Of a stretch of 36,927 nucleotides of DNA, positions 1 to 10,297 are shown piece by piece. This DNA comes from Pontiellaceae bacterium B12219 (GTDB taxonomy: Bacteria > Verrucomicrobiota > Kiritimatiellia > Kiritimatiellales > Pontiellaceae), in NCBI GenBank assembly GCA_029432795.1, contig JARNMJ010000044.1, forward strand, positions 1 through 36,927. Reading direction: 5' to 3'. Below the pieces are notes generated by a model. The model ran no database searches. It was not told the DNA's origin and worked only from the letters and a program-made list of their open reading frames with translations. Within the stretch, counting starts at the first letter, position 1; each line of letters starts with the position of its first letter. Position numbers and translations under genes: made by a program.

Positions 1-34
1 CACGGAACTGCTCACGATCGTGAGCAGTTCCGTG
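1..34. repeat. Perfect 34-bp palindrome
   Basis: The first 34 bases are an exact self-complementary palindrome: a 15-bp arm beginning CACGGAACTG, a GATC centre, then the mirrored arm. It lies inside the reading frame of the partial gene at the left edge and would form a very strong hairpin in RNA. It is unrelated to the TTCCAA palindromes elsewhere. More of the structure may lie outside the window. Confidence 0.75.
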
Positions 35-97
35 ACGGGCATTGTGAACGAATTCAAGCGGATCGGTGTCGATAAGTTAAATGCGCTGAAACATTGA
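2..97 (+). CDS. C-terminal fragment of an unknown protein
   Basis: An open frame enters from the left edge and stops at TGA 95-97. Its last residues include SSVTGIVNEFKRIGV and end LNALKH, which looks like an amphipathic helical tail. The other two forward frames look less protein-like. The 34-bp palindrome encodes the ELLTIVSSS part. Only about 31 residues are visible, so the family cannot be named. The gene ends 48 bases before the rhomboid start and could be in the same operon. Confidence 0.5.
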   Translation, partial: TELLTIVSSSVTGIVNEFKRIGVDKLNALKH

Positions 98-144
98 CCC
101 TCTTAAGCGGTTTTGGTCTTCTCGGCGAAATTCGAAAGGCATAC

Positions 145-942
145 ATGTTAAATAACCAATCAAGAAGTATCGGCACCATGGCTTCAATCACCCCTGCGGT
201 GAAGTTTTTGCTGATCATCAATATCAGTCTGTTTGTTTTGGAAAAGTTCTTTCGTATTCCATTCACGGAATGGTTCGCTCTTCCGGCTGACTGGTGGCGG
301 ACCTTCGATGTCGGACAGCTTTTCACGTATATGTTTGTGCATAGCACCGCCAGCTTTTCCCATATTCTGATGAATATGCTCGGGCTGTTTTTTATCGGCC
401 CTGCGTTGGAACGGACGTTGGGTTCGTATCGCTTTTTCACCCTCTATTACCTGAGCGGTATTCTGGGCGGGCTGGGCTGGTCGCTGCTGGCAGTCCCCGG
501 TCAATACTGCGTCGGCGCCTCGGGGGCGCTGATGGGGATTCTCGGTGCCTTTGCCGCATTTTATCCAAACGAAAAAGTCGCCCTTATTTTTCTGCCGATG
601 TTTCCGATCAAGGCGTGGAAATTTATTCTGGGTATTATTATTTTTGAATTCATCCAGACCTTTGTGCATCCGATATTCGGCGGCATTGCCAATGCGGCCC
701 ATCTGATGGGCGGGATCGCCGGGTTCGGCTATGCGATGTCGATTAAGCATCCGCACTTAATCAAAGAGCTGAAAGCAAAACGTTCAGGCTTTGGAAAGGT
801 GAAACCCTCGGCTCATACCGGCCCGAAAGCCGAAACGCTGTCGAAAGAAGAGATTGATCATATTCTCGATAAAATCGGTAGAGAAGGTATGGGCGCACTC
901 ACGCCCCGTGAACGGGAAATGCTTAAGCGTGCGACGCGCTAA
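145..942 (+). CDS. Rhomboid family intramembrane serine protease
   Basis: A 265-residue polytopic membrane protein of the rhomboid family, which cleaves transmembrane substrates within the inner membrane. The catalytic serine is in GASGA (about S126), the catalytic histidine in NAAHLMGG (about H186), and the oxyanion asparagine in HILMNM (about N77), so the active site looks complete. About six membrane segments span residues 18-200. A soluble tail of about 65 residues follows, rich in Lys and Glu. ATG 145 was chosen because GAAAGG lies five bases upstream; a longer TTG start at 94 has no clear ribosome binding site. A strong terminator follows the stop codon. The substrate is unknown. Confidence 0.9.
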   Translation: MLNNQSRSIGTMASITPAVKFLLIINISLFVLEKFFRIPFTEWFALPADWWRTFDVGQLFTYMFVHSTASFSHILMNMLGLFFIGPALERTLGSYRFFTLYYLSGILGGLGWSLLAVPGQYCVGASGALMGILGAFAAFYPNEKVALIFLPMFPIKAWKFILGIIIFEFIQTFVHPIFGGIANAAHLMGGIAGFGYAMSIKHPHLIKELKAKRSGFGKVKPSAHTGPKAETLSKEEIDHILDKIGREGMGALTPREREMLKRATR

Positions 943-982
943 ACGTATGCGGTTCCGCCTGAAGGCGAAACTGCATACGTTC

Positions 983-991
<9 letters not shown>
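942..991 (+). terminator. Rho-independent terminator of the rhomboid gene
   Basis: An 18-bp stem pairs 942-959 with 964-981, including two G-U pairs, around a TGAA loop. A T-rich run follows (980-991). The stem begins in the last base of the rhomboid stop codon, and the T-run overlaps the 3' end of the convergent uvrB gene. Confidence 0.9.
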
Positions 992-2956
<1,965 letters not shown>

Positions 2957-3032
2957 GGGAGAAGAATATACACGTTGTTGGTGAAGGAAAGCAAAACCAA
3001 GGGGATTCCGGGAGCTGGAGAATAGGCATTGA

Positions 3033-3049
3033 GTTCCAATCATTGGAAC
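3033..3049. repeat. TTCCAA-NNN-TTGGAA palindrome upstream of uvrB
   Basis: GTTCCAATCATTGGAAC has eight-base arms around one central base. It lies between the divergent uvrB and the secreted-protein gene, 77 bases upstream of the uvrB start. It belongs to the window-wide palindrome family. Confidence 0.85.
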
Positions 3050-3103
3050 GGTATATCTCGAAGGTCAAATTCGCTTCGGCATCACGAATGAGGGAGAGCA
3101 GGT

Positions 3104-3719
3104 ATGAAGTCTGTAACGGTGTTTTGTTTGGTGGGGTTAATCTGCGGGGCAGTCTCAGCGGTCCCTGTTTTTGAAGGAAAAGACGGTCTGGTTATCATCG
3201 AAGCTGAATCAACGGCTTCTTCCCGGGGCGACTGGGAGGAAAAGCAAACGATCGAAGGCTATACGGGAGATTGCCACTTCGAATTCACCGGGAACAAACC
3301 GGCAACCGGCCCGGCAAAAGATCCGTTGGAATTTCAGTTTACGGTGGATCAGGACGGCATTTACAGACTGCTGATCCGTTGTCACAAGCGTCTGGCTGGT
3401 GAGACCGGATAAATGCAATGACTGTTATGTCCGGTTGGATGGTGATTTTACAACGGGCGGGAATGCGCCGCAGCATATGCTGGAGACCGATACGAAACTG
3501 TATGGCGGAAGTGCAACGGGGTGGGGCTGGACAAGTAAGCTGGATCGGGACCACAAAAAATTCGAACCCCTGTATGCTCTGAAAGCCGGAGAAAAATATA
3601 CCCTGGTGGTGTCCGGTCGGTCACAACGCTTCAATATGGACCGCATTGTCTGGCAGCATGAAAGTGTTTCGGATGACGATGCCAAAGATCCGAAACAGCC
3701 GGAAAGTAAATCAAAATAG
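3104..3719 (+). pseudogene. Secreted carbohydrate-binding-like protein, frameshifted
   Basis: Two overlapping frames make one protein. The first (3104-3412) starts with a signal peptide, MKSVTVFCLVGLICGAVSA, followed by a beta-rich domain with the phrase LVIIEAESTAS. This is typical of CBM35/CBM6-like or related sugar-binding folds. The second frame carries the rest, from about DKCNDCYVRLDGDF to the stop at 3719, and ends with a charged Lys/Asp/Glu tail. Joining them needs a +1 (or -2) shift near 3398-3410, for instance one extra C in GAGACCGG. The joined protein would be about 204 residues, exported to the periplasm or outside. Whether this is a true mutation or an assembly error cannot be told here. 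A ribosome binding site (GGGAGAGCAGGT) precedes the start. No catalytic domain is present. The family assignment is tentative. Confidence 0.65.
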
Positions 3720-3722
3720 GGG

Positions 3723-4274
3723 CTATTGGTTTCTTGGGTTCACCCAGACTTCGTCTTCGATGCCGGCCAGTTTTGAGGCATAGCGCGCGAGAACAAAGAG
3801 GGTGTCGGACAGGCGGTTGAAATAGGCCAGCAGAATCGGGTTTACCTCCGAAGTTTCACGCAGCGTCACCAGTCGGCGTTCCACTTTTCTTGAAGCGGCC
3901 CGGGCCACATGCAGGTGGGCGGCGGCTTTTCCGCCCGCTGGAAGAATAAAATGGGTCAGTGGTTTAAGTTGCTCTTCCACATCGTCGATCAGCTCTTCCA
4001 TTTGCGTGATATTTTCGTCGGTGATATAAGGCAGGCGCCGATCCATGCTGACGTTAGTGACTTCCGAACCGGCAACAAGCAGCAGGCTTTGGAAATTTCG
4101 AAGAATAGTGTTGAGCTGTTCGTCTTGCACATAGGCGCGCGCAAGGCCGATAGCGGAATTACATTCATCAATGGAACCCTGTACTTTCATCTGTGGATCA
4201 TTTTTCGGAACGCGTGTTCCGTCAAACCGTCCCGTTTCGCCTTTGTCTCCGGTTTTTGTAAAAATCTTGGGCAT
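3723..4274 (-). CDS. pduO: PduO-type cob(I)alamin adenosyltransferase
   Basis: Transfers the adenosyl group of ATP to cob(I)alamin to make adenosylcobalamin, the cofactor of enzymes such as methylmalonyl-CoA mutase. The N-terminal ATP-binding signature TKTGDKGETG, the ARAASRKVERR helix and the FNRLSDTLFVLARYA motif mark the PduO/MMAB family; 183 residues is the normal size. Two ATGs lie in tandem (4277 and 4274). The second is six bases from AGGAG and was chosen. An upstream extension to 4331 is not family-like. The gene runs tail-to-tail with the frameshifted secreted gene, three bases apart. No cobalamin riboswitch or other B12 gene is nearby, so it probably serves salvage. Confidence 0.92.
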   Translation of the reverse strand: MPKIFTKTGDKGETGRFDGTRVPKNDPQMKVQGSIDECNSAIGLARAYVQDEQLNTILRNFQSLLLVAGSEVTNVSMDRRLPYITDENITQMEELIDDVEEQLKPLTHFILPAGGKAAAHLHVARAASRKVERRLVTLRETSEVNPILLAYFNRLSDTLFVLARYASKLAGIEDEVWVNPRNQ

Positions 4275-4440
4275 CATTTTCTCCTGTTGAAAGGGCGCAA
4301 GTTTAGTCGGCACGAGAGTGGGGTCAAACATCTATCTCACAGACTCGGTTTCTTTTTGAGTAAAGACTGGGAAAGGAGTTATGTATTTTATATATTTATT
4401 TTGGGTGTTTTATTTAATGGGACTTCGGGGGTGGAGCAGA

Positions 4441-7053
4441 ATGAGTTTGAAGTGGGTTGTGTTGTGGGGCGCGTTGGCATGTTCATGCTTTGCCGAAAAT
4501 TCGGTTGTGATTCAGGCGGGCGTACCGGAGAGCGCGGGGGATGAGGAGCGTGTGCGGCTCGGCATTCGTTACGAAAAGGGTGAACCGATATTTCGCTGGA
4601 ACTATCCGAAGCATCTGGAAGACGAATTTCTTGGCTGTGCAACAGATGAAGAGCGAGCAGTTTTGGGCTCTGTTGAGTTATTGCGGCAGGCGCGCGAGGG
4701 GGATCAATCGAGCGAGTACGAGCTGGGTTACCTTCAGTTTTATGGCATGGGAATGCCCGTCGATCTTGCGGAAGCTGAGCGTTGTTTTCGGTTAGGGTGG
4801 AAAATAAACCGTCCGATAGGTTCGATGCGATTGGCGAGAGCATTAATTGACGGACAGCGAGTCGAACGTGATCCCGGGAAAGCGGCAGACCTGGTGCTCG
4901 GCGGGCTGGAGCACGGTTTTAAAGAAATGATTTGGACCGCGAATCTGGTGGCCCGCTATTACGCAGAGAAAATGGAACCGTCGGATCCTCAGCAGGCCAT
5001 GGAAATTCTAACCGCTATTCTCGAACTGGATCCAAACGATGGATATGCATTGGTTTTGGCGATGAGCGTGAGTGAGGATCCGGCGTTTGAAGAGCGGGCG
5101 TGGGAAGCTGCGAATCGCGAACTGGAACTGTTGAAGGCGCGCACCGGAGAGGAAAAGGGCAGCTATCCCACATGCGCATATGAATTGGCGAGGGCATTGG
5201 TCTACGGTGATCCGAATGAAGTTGAAGTTGAACAAGCCCTGGAGTTGATTTTTCCCCTGTTGGAGGCGGGGTATGTGCAAGCAAATCCTCTTGCGAATCG
5301 TGCCGCGCGCTATTACGCCCGGGATTTGAATCCGCCTGATGAGCAGAAAGCCATGAGGATTCTGGATGCGGTCTTGGAGCTGAGTCCGGAGGATATGCGG
5401 ACGTTGATTTTGGCGGCCGGTGTGAGCGGGGACCCCGCATTTAAAGAGCGGGCGTGGAAGGGCGTTCAACTTGAACTGGAACGGGAAGGAGCAAACGCGA
5501 TAGCCGGAAAGAAGGTGTATCCAAGGTATGCCTATGCAATGGCATATCAGCTGATAGAGGATGGAAACCTTCAGGATATCCAACGGGCGGAGGAACTGGT
5601 CTTCTCCATGTTGGAGATGGATTATACGAGGGCGATGCCGCTTGCGCAGGGCATCGCGGAATTCTATGCCGAAAAGGCCGCTGCTCCTGATCCGCAGGAG
5701 GCTTTGCGGGTTTTAAATCGGGCTCTTGAGGTTGACCCGAATGCTGCTGATGTGTTGGTGGACTGCATACAGCTGAGTCAGAAGGCCGGGTTGCATGCGT
5801 TGGCGTGGGACTACGCCATGCGCGATTTGGCGCTGGCCCGCGAAAACGCACGTTCGAATAAAAAAGCCTATGCTCCGCAAGGTGCCAATTGGTTGGCATG
5901 GATGCTGATCCGGGGTGAGGATGAAGGATTTGATGCGGAAAAGATCAAGGCGCTTGTTCTTCCGTTGTTGGAGTTCGGGGGTGGAGATGCACTGCGGTCT
6001 GTGACTTCCGTTGCGCATCATCTTGCATGGAGGGAGGAACCACCTGATCCGGAGAAAGCAATGCAGATTTTAGAGGCGGTTGTTGCGGCCGACCCAGAGT
6101 ATGCCCGAGGATGGCGAATCGGGGCGGTTATATGCGAAGAGCAGGGGAATTATGACCGGGCATGGGAATGGGCATCGCGTGTGCTGGAAATTGAGGATGA
6201 TGAGGCCGATGGGGAGCGCCTTCGTGCTCAAATAGTCCGTGTACAGGTGGCTCAGGCAACGGGAAGAATTGACGATCTGGAACGGGCGGATCTTTTGGCG
6301 CCTTTTGTGTTGCTGACGGAGCTTATTCCGGATGTCTTTCTGGCGGGAGGAGGCATCGTGATTTTGCTGGGCTCGCTGATCGGATTGATTGCCATGGTTT
6401 TTGTGACGCGTCGCAGCGGGACTTCCGGACCGGGGATCTTCGTGGTGCTGTTTTGGATTGTTTTTCCTGCTATCGGCGCAGGAGTTTGGATTCAATTTCC
6501 GATGATTGGAATGATTGCAGAAGCGTGTCTGCTGCTGGCGCTTATTCTATCGCTCGCACCCGGGTTAAGGGTGGCCTATTTTCCGCTCCGGTCCATGCCG
6601 TCTGGCCGCACACTCGTGTCGGCCATTGGTGTGGTACTGGGCTGTTTCATTTTGATTGTTTTTGCTAATTTCGGATACGAAAAGCTGTATGTGTGGTTGA
6701 CGGGCGAATCATTGGGGGTTCAATGGGTTGCACTGCATATGAAGTGCGATAATGCTTATGAAGCCGCAGCCATGTTTTTCATGGCGGCACTTTGCGCGCC
6801 CGTGATTGAAGAGATTACTTTTCGTGGCTTTTTGTTAGACTGGTTTCGTCGGCGGATGGCTTGGATTTGGGCCATTTTATGTGTATCGCTCATCTTCGCC
6901 CTTATTCATGGATGGACTGCGGCTTTGCCCATTTTTTTTGTTGGGCTCACGTCGGGATGGCTTCGGTTTCATTTCAAAAACCTCTGGCCGTCGGTCTTAT
7001 TGCACATGCTGAATAATGGCATTGCCTTGATCGGGCTGTGGCTTATTCCGTAA
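4441..7053 (+). CDS. Exported Sel1/TPR-repeat protein fused to a CPBP membrane protease
   Basis: An 870-residue two-part protein. A signal peptide (MSLKWVVLWGALACSCFA) leads into about 600 residues of helical repeats. First comes a Sel1-like unit (YELGYLQFYGMGM, AEAERCFRLG), then about four longer repeats, each with a core like PDPQ-AMEIL-AVLELDP. After residue about 620 come several membrane segments and a C-terminal CPBP (CAAX protease/bacteriocin-processing, Abi) domain. Its putative catalytic set is intact: EEITFRG (E790, E791, R795), FALIHGW (H823) and HMLNN (H855, N858-859). The start at 4441 gives a clean signal peptide and has GGTGGAG at good spacing; an in-frame ATG at 4381 sits only two bases from AAAGGAG. 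The inferred topology puts the repeats in the periplasm, perhaps as a substrate-recognition arm. The gene is divergent from the adenosyltransferase. Function unknown. Confidence 0.85.
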   Translation: MSLKWVVLWGALACSCFAENSVVIQAGVPESAGDEERVRLGIRYEKGEPIFRWNYPKHLEDEFLGCATDEERAVLGSVELLRQAREGDQSSEYELGYLQFYGMGMPVDLAEAERCFRLGWKINRPIGSMRLARALIDGQRVERDPGKAADLVLGGLEHGFKEMIWTANLVARYYAEKMEPSDPQQAMEILTAILELDPNDGYALVLAMSVSEDPAFEERAWEAANRELELLKARTGEEKGSYPTCAYELARALVYGDPNEVEVEQALELIFPLLEAGYVQANPLANRAARYYARDLNPPDEQKAMRILDAVLELSPEDMRTLILAAGVSGDPAFKERAWKGVQLELEREGANAIAGKKVYPRYAYAMAYQLIEDGNLQDIQRAEELVFSMLEMDYTRAMPLAQGIAEFYAEKAAAPDPQEALRVLNRALEVDPNAADVLVDCIQLSQKAGLHALAWDYAMRDLALARENARSNKKAYAPQGANWLAWMLIRGEDEGFDAEKIKALVLPLLEFGGGDALRSVTSVAHHLAWREEPPDPEKAMQILEAVVAADPEYARGWRIGAVICEEQGNYDRAWEWASRVLEIEDDEADGERLRAQIVRVQVAQATGRIDDLERADLLAPFVLLTELIPDVFLAGGGIVILLGSLIGLIAMVFVTRRSGTSGPGIFVVLFWIVFPAIGAGVWIQFPMIGMIAEACLLLALILSLAPGLRVAYFPLRSMPSGRTLVSAIGVVLGCFILIVFANFGYEKLYVWLTGESLGVQWVALHMKCDNAYEAAAMFFMAALCAPVIEEITFRGFLLDWFRRRMAWIWAILCVSLIFALIHGWTAALPIFFVGLTSGWLRFHFKNLWPSVLLHMLNNGIALIGLWLIP

Positions 7054-7068
7054 AAATCGCTTTGCTTT

Positions 7069-7518
7069 TTATATGCTGAGTCCGTGAATGAATTTACGGA
7101 GGACCTGTTCGGGAACTTTTCGGTAATTACGGTGTCCGCTTTTTCGGAAGAAGGAACCGAGTTCGGCTTTGGTGACATTGAATTCAGCTTTTTGAAAAAC
7201 AGCCAGTACGTCTTCTTCTTTCATTTCGAGGGCAATACGGAGCTTTTTAAGGATTTCATTGCTCGAAAGAAATTCGACCGGCTGGGGGGCTTTCCCGGAG
7301 GGGTGCGGGCCGCGTTTTTGAATGATCAGTCCATCCAGGAAACGACAGAGGTCGGAATCCTTGAGGGCAGCATATCCGGGTTCGTCTTCGCGCTTCAGCC
7401 AGGTTGAAACCTCTTCGTCTTTCGTTTCCCGTCCGGCGAGGGTGAACAGTTCCGCGGCCTGAGCATCATTAATATTCAGGGCATAGCGCAGGCGGCGAAG
7501 GGTATCGTTATTGGTCAT
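7069..7518 (-). CDS. YehS/DUF1456 family protein
   Basis: A 149-residue protein made of two related halves, each with a short helical unit: LRRLRYALNINDAQAAELF... and LKKLRIALEMKEEDVLAVF.... This duplicated layout, with the linker FLDGLIIQKRG, matches the DUF1456 family (E. coli YehS). Its biochemical role is not established. It is convergent with the CPBP fusion gene (15 bases between stops) and lies 74 bases downstream of the desaturase start on the same strand's far side, so it may have its own promoter. No strong ribosome binding site is visible. Confidence 0.85.
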   Translation of the reverse strand: MTNNDTLRRLRYALNINDAQAAELFTLAGRETKDEEVSTWLKREDEPGYAALKDSDLCRFLDGLIIQKRGPHPSGKAPQPVEFLSSNEILKKLRIALEMKEEDVLAVFQKAEFNVTKAELGSFFRKSGHRNYRKVPEQVLRKFIHGLSI

Positions 7519-7592
7519 TGCAAGTTCTCGAAGGATTGGTGGGTTGCGTTTGTGGAGTTCAGTTCGTGCTGGTTTATTTCTCAGCCATCCAA

Positions 7593-8642
7593 TTATTTTT
7601 CATTCTCTTTTTTACGGCGTGCTTTTCGAATCAGTTTCATGGCCTTGAAGCTGATTAGTTTTTTATTGTCTTCATCCCAGAGGTGAATGAAAAGCGATTT
7701 CATGCTTTTTCGAACGCCCAACGGTTCGATGTGCTGCAGTTTCTGAATTTCATCGTGGCAGGGCTGCAGATTGTAATTCGGGATGGAGGGGTTGAGATGG
7801 TGGATGTGGTGTAAGCCGATATTGCCGCTGAACCATTGGGCGATTTTCGGCAGTTTATAATAGGAGCTGCCTTCCAGGGCGGCTTTCAATGAATCGCGGA
7901 CATCGTTCCGTTCCCAATAAACCTCTTCGTATTGATGCTGCACATAGAAGAGCCAGACGCCGAGGGTGGCGGCAATAATGACAATCGGAATCTGAATGGC
8001 CAGATAGGTTTTATAACCGATGGTTGCTCCGCCCACGATCAGGAGAATCAGCAGGGCCAGGTTGGTAATATAAACGCTGAGCCGTCCTTTGTGCTCAATC
8101 TCTTTCTGAGAGAAACGGTGAAAAATAAGGAAAACATAGGAGGGGCCAATGCCGAACATGAAAAACGGATTGCGGAAAATACGATAGATGATGCGTTTGA
8201 GCTTTGGCGCCGAAATATATTCTTCAACAGTCAGCGTCCAGATATCGCCGACCCCGCGCTTATCCAGGTTTCCGGCGGTGGCATGATGCCGGATGTGGGC
8301 CTGCCCCCAGTCCCGGTAAGGGGTGTGAGTAAGAACCCCGGTACAGTACCCGACCAGGGTATTGGCCCATTTGGATTTAAAATAGGAGGAGTGACAGCAG
8401 TCGTGGAAAATAATGAAAATTCGCACGAGAAAGGGACCGGCGAGCAAAATGGCCAAAACACCGAACCAATTCGATAGATCGGTTTTAAACGAATAGATGG
8501 CCAGCGCCCAGAGCGCAAAGTAGGGGATCAGGGTGTTGCACATCTGCCAGGCGGCTTTACCCCGCTCGGGGGTCGTGAACTTTCGGATGATCTTGTTCAG
8601 GGTCTGTCTTGAAATAGGTTCAATCGTTTCGTTTTCTTTCAT
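7593..8642 (-). CDS. Membrane fatty acid desaturase
   Basis: An integral-membrane di-iron desaturase that introduces cis double bonds into acyl chains of membrane lipids, using O2 and reduced ferredoxin or a similar donor. Three histidine boxes are present: HDCCH (80-84), HIRHH (116-120) and HHIHH (278-282), with the LNPSIPNYNL follow-on typical of the DesA/delta-12 branch. Hydrophobic pairs flank the boxes, and the 349-residue length is normal. The Lys/Glu-rich C-terminus is cytoplasmic. Use of O2 implies that the host meets oxygen. Regiospecificity (delta-9 or delta-12) cannot be read from the sequence. It is divergent from ffh across a 266-base AT-rich gap. Confidence 0.92.
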   Translation of the reverse strand: MKENETIEPISRQTLNKIIRKFTTPERGKAAWQMCNTLIPYFALWALAIYSFKTDLSNWFGVLAILLAGPFLVRIFIIFHDCCHSSYFKSKWANTLVGYCTGVLTHTPYRDWGQAHIRHHATAGNLDKRGVGDIWTLTVEEYISAPKLKRIIYRIFRNPFFMFGIGPSYVFLIFHRFSQKEIEHKGRLSVYITNLALLILLIVGGATIGYKTYLAIQIPIVIIAATLGVWLFYVQHQYEEVYWERNDVRDSLKAALEGSSYYKLPKIAQWFSGNIGLHHIHHLNPSIPNYNLQPCHDEIQKLQHIEPLGVRKSMKSLFIHLWDEDNKKLISFKAMKLIRKARRKKENEK

Positions 8643-8756
8643 AATCTGAGTGCCTTACCGTTTTCGTGATTCGCAAACTGATAGGTTGGCAATCGCGTTA
8701 TTCTTCAAACCCATTAAAATACTCCAAAAAAAAATCAGGTGCGAGTTTATAATAGG

Positions 8757-8762
8757 TATAAT
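8757..8762 (+). promoter_or_regulatory. Possible -10 element in the desaturase/ffh gap
   Basis: The divergent gap 8643-8908 contains TATAATAGGTATAAT. A TATAAT is at 8757-8762 on the plus strand, 146 bases before ffh. No matching -35 hexamer was found, so this is weak. The rest of the gap shows no other structure. Confidence 0.25.
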
Positions 8763-8908
8763 TTGGTCCGGTATTTTCAGCGTATGATTTTACCGGTTCC
8801 GGAGATCGGCTGAATGCGAATTAGTCGAGATTAGAGGTTTGAAAAAGCAGGCGCTTCCGCTTAACTGCGACGCGTATTTTATAACCCTACAACTGATGAA
8901 GAATACTC

Positions 8909-10252
8909 ATGTTTGATAACTTATCTACAGCTTTACAGAAAACATTCAAGACCCTGCGCGGCTACGGACGGCTGACGGAGAAAAACGTGAAGGACTCGAT
9001 GCGCGAAGTGCGCATGGCCCTGCTTGAAGCGGATGTAAACTTTAAGGTTGCGCGCGATTTTGTGAAAAAGGTGCAGGATTCCTGCATGGGCGATGAGGTG
9101 ATGGGCAGCATCACACCGGGGCAGCTCGTTGTTAAAAAAGTGCAGGACCAGCTGGAGGAACTGCTCGGCGGCGCCCATAAAGAGTTTGAGCTGACCGGGC
9201 ATCCGGCCTTTGTCATGATGATGGGACTGCACGGTTCCGGTAAAACGACCACCTCGGGAAAACTGGCGTTGCGCTGGAAGAAGTCGGGCCGCCGTGTGCT
9301 GCTGGTGGCCTGCGATATTCGCCGGCCGGCTGCTGTGGAGCAGCTGATGATTCTCGCAGGGCAGGTGGGGTGCGATGTCCTCGGGCCGGAACCGGGCGAA
9401 ACGGTTCCAATGCTTGGAAAGCGCGCCGCAAAATATGCCCGGGACGAAAAGTTTGATGTGGTGATTTACGACACCGGCGGCCGTTTTCAGGTTGACGACG
9501 AGCTCGTGCAGGAGCTGAAAGAGTTCAGCGCGGAGACCGAGCCGAAGAATCGTGTGCTGGTGCTTGATGCGGCCATTGGTCAGGAATCTGTGAATGTGGC
9601 GGAAACCTTCCGCGATGCCGTGGGACTGACCGGTCTGATTCTGACCAAACTCGACGGCGACGCGCGCGGCGGTGCGGCCTTGTCGGTCCATGCCGTGACC
9701 GGTTGCCCGATTCTGATGACCGGTTCCGGTGAGAAGATGGAGGATCTGGAGCCCTTTTATCCGGACCGGATGGCATCGCGTATTTTAGGTATGGGTGATG
9801 TCGTCAGCTTTGTGGAAAAGGCTCAGGGGCTGGTGGACGAAGAGCAGGCGATGAAAATGCAGGAAAAGCTGATGAAAAATCAGATGGACCTGGAAGACTT
9901 TCTTTCGCAGATCCAGCAGATGAAAAAGCTGGGCCCCATGAGTAATATTTTCGATATGATGCCGGGCGATGCCATGAAAATGGATCAGAAGAAAAAGGAC
10001 GCTATTGCAAAGGCTTCGGAACTCGAAATGAAGAAATTTGAGTCCATCATTCAGAGTATGACCATCTGGGAACGCAGGAATCCAAAGCAGATTGATCGGC
10101 CGCGTCGATTGCGAATTGCCGCCGGTTGCGGGCGCAAGCTTGCGGATGTCAACCAATTGCTGAAGCGGTTTGAGCAAATGGGAAAAATGGGCAAGCAGTT
10201 CAAAAAGATGGAAAAAAGGTTGCGGCACATGAAGAAGTTCACTACAAAGTAG
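8909..10252 (+). CDS. ffh: Signal recognition particle protein Ffh
   Basis: The SRP54 GTPase, which with 4.5S RNA binds signal sequences on nascent chains and delivers ribosomes to FtsY at the inner membrane. Domains are the helical N domain (1-90), the G domain (about 95-295) and the Met-rich M domain (about 300-447), which ends in basic MGKQFKKMEKRLRHMKK. G-domain motifs are GLHGSGKTT (106-114), DIRRPAA, DTGGR (188-192), TKLDGDARGG and GSGEKMEDLEPF. The G3 box is DTGGR where DTAGR is usual, and P-loop residue 108 is His where Gln is usual. Length is normal. The gene leads the ffh-rpsP-khpA block; rpsP starts 45 bases later. No strong Shine-Dalgarno sequence is visible. Confidence 0.96.
   Translation: MFDNLSTALQKTFKTLRGYGRLTEKNVKDSMREVRMALLEADVNFKVARDFVKKVQDSCMGDEVMGSITPGQLVVKKVQDQLEELLGGAHKEFELTGHPAFVMMMGLHGSGKTTTSGKLALRWKKSGRRVLLVACDIRRPAAVEQLMILAGQVGCDVLGPEPGETVPMLGKRAAKYARDEKFDVVIYDTGGRFQVDDELVQELKEFSAETEPKNRVLVLDAAIGQESVNVAETFRDAVGLTGLILTKLDGDARGGAALSVHAVTGCPILMTGSGEKMEDLEPFYPDRMASRILGMGDVVSFVEKAQGLVDEEQAMKMQEKLMKNQMDLEDFLSQIQQMKKLGPMSNIFDMMPGDAMKMDQKKKDAIAKASELEMKKFESIIQSMTIWERRNPKQIDRPRRLRIAAGCGRKLADVNQLLKRFEQMGKMGKQFKKMEKRLRHMKKFTTK
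9405..9419. repeat. TTCCAA-NNN-TTGGAA palindrome inside ffh
   Basis: TTCCAATGCTTGGAA, exact arms, within the codons for VPMLGK (about residues 166-171) of Ffh. It belongs to the window-wide palindrome family. Confidence 0.7.
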
Positions 10253-10297
10253 CCCCTTTACCCCAAATAGCGGGATAATTTACGGAGAGAAAACACC

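Noticed and set aside
94-144. Longer rhomboid N-terminus from TTG 94
   Set aside because: It overlaps the upstream partial gene's stop, lacks a ribosome binding site, and adds a non-family leader.
4275-4440. A cobalamin riboswitch upstream of the adenosyltransferase
   Set aside because: No B12-box-like sequence or multistem fold is visible in the short divergent region.
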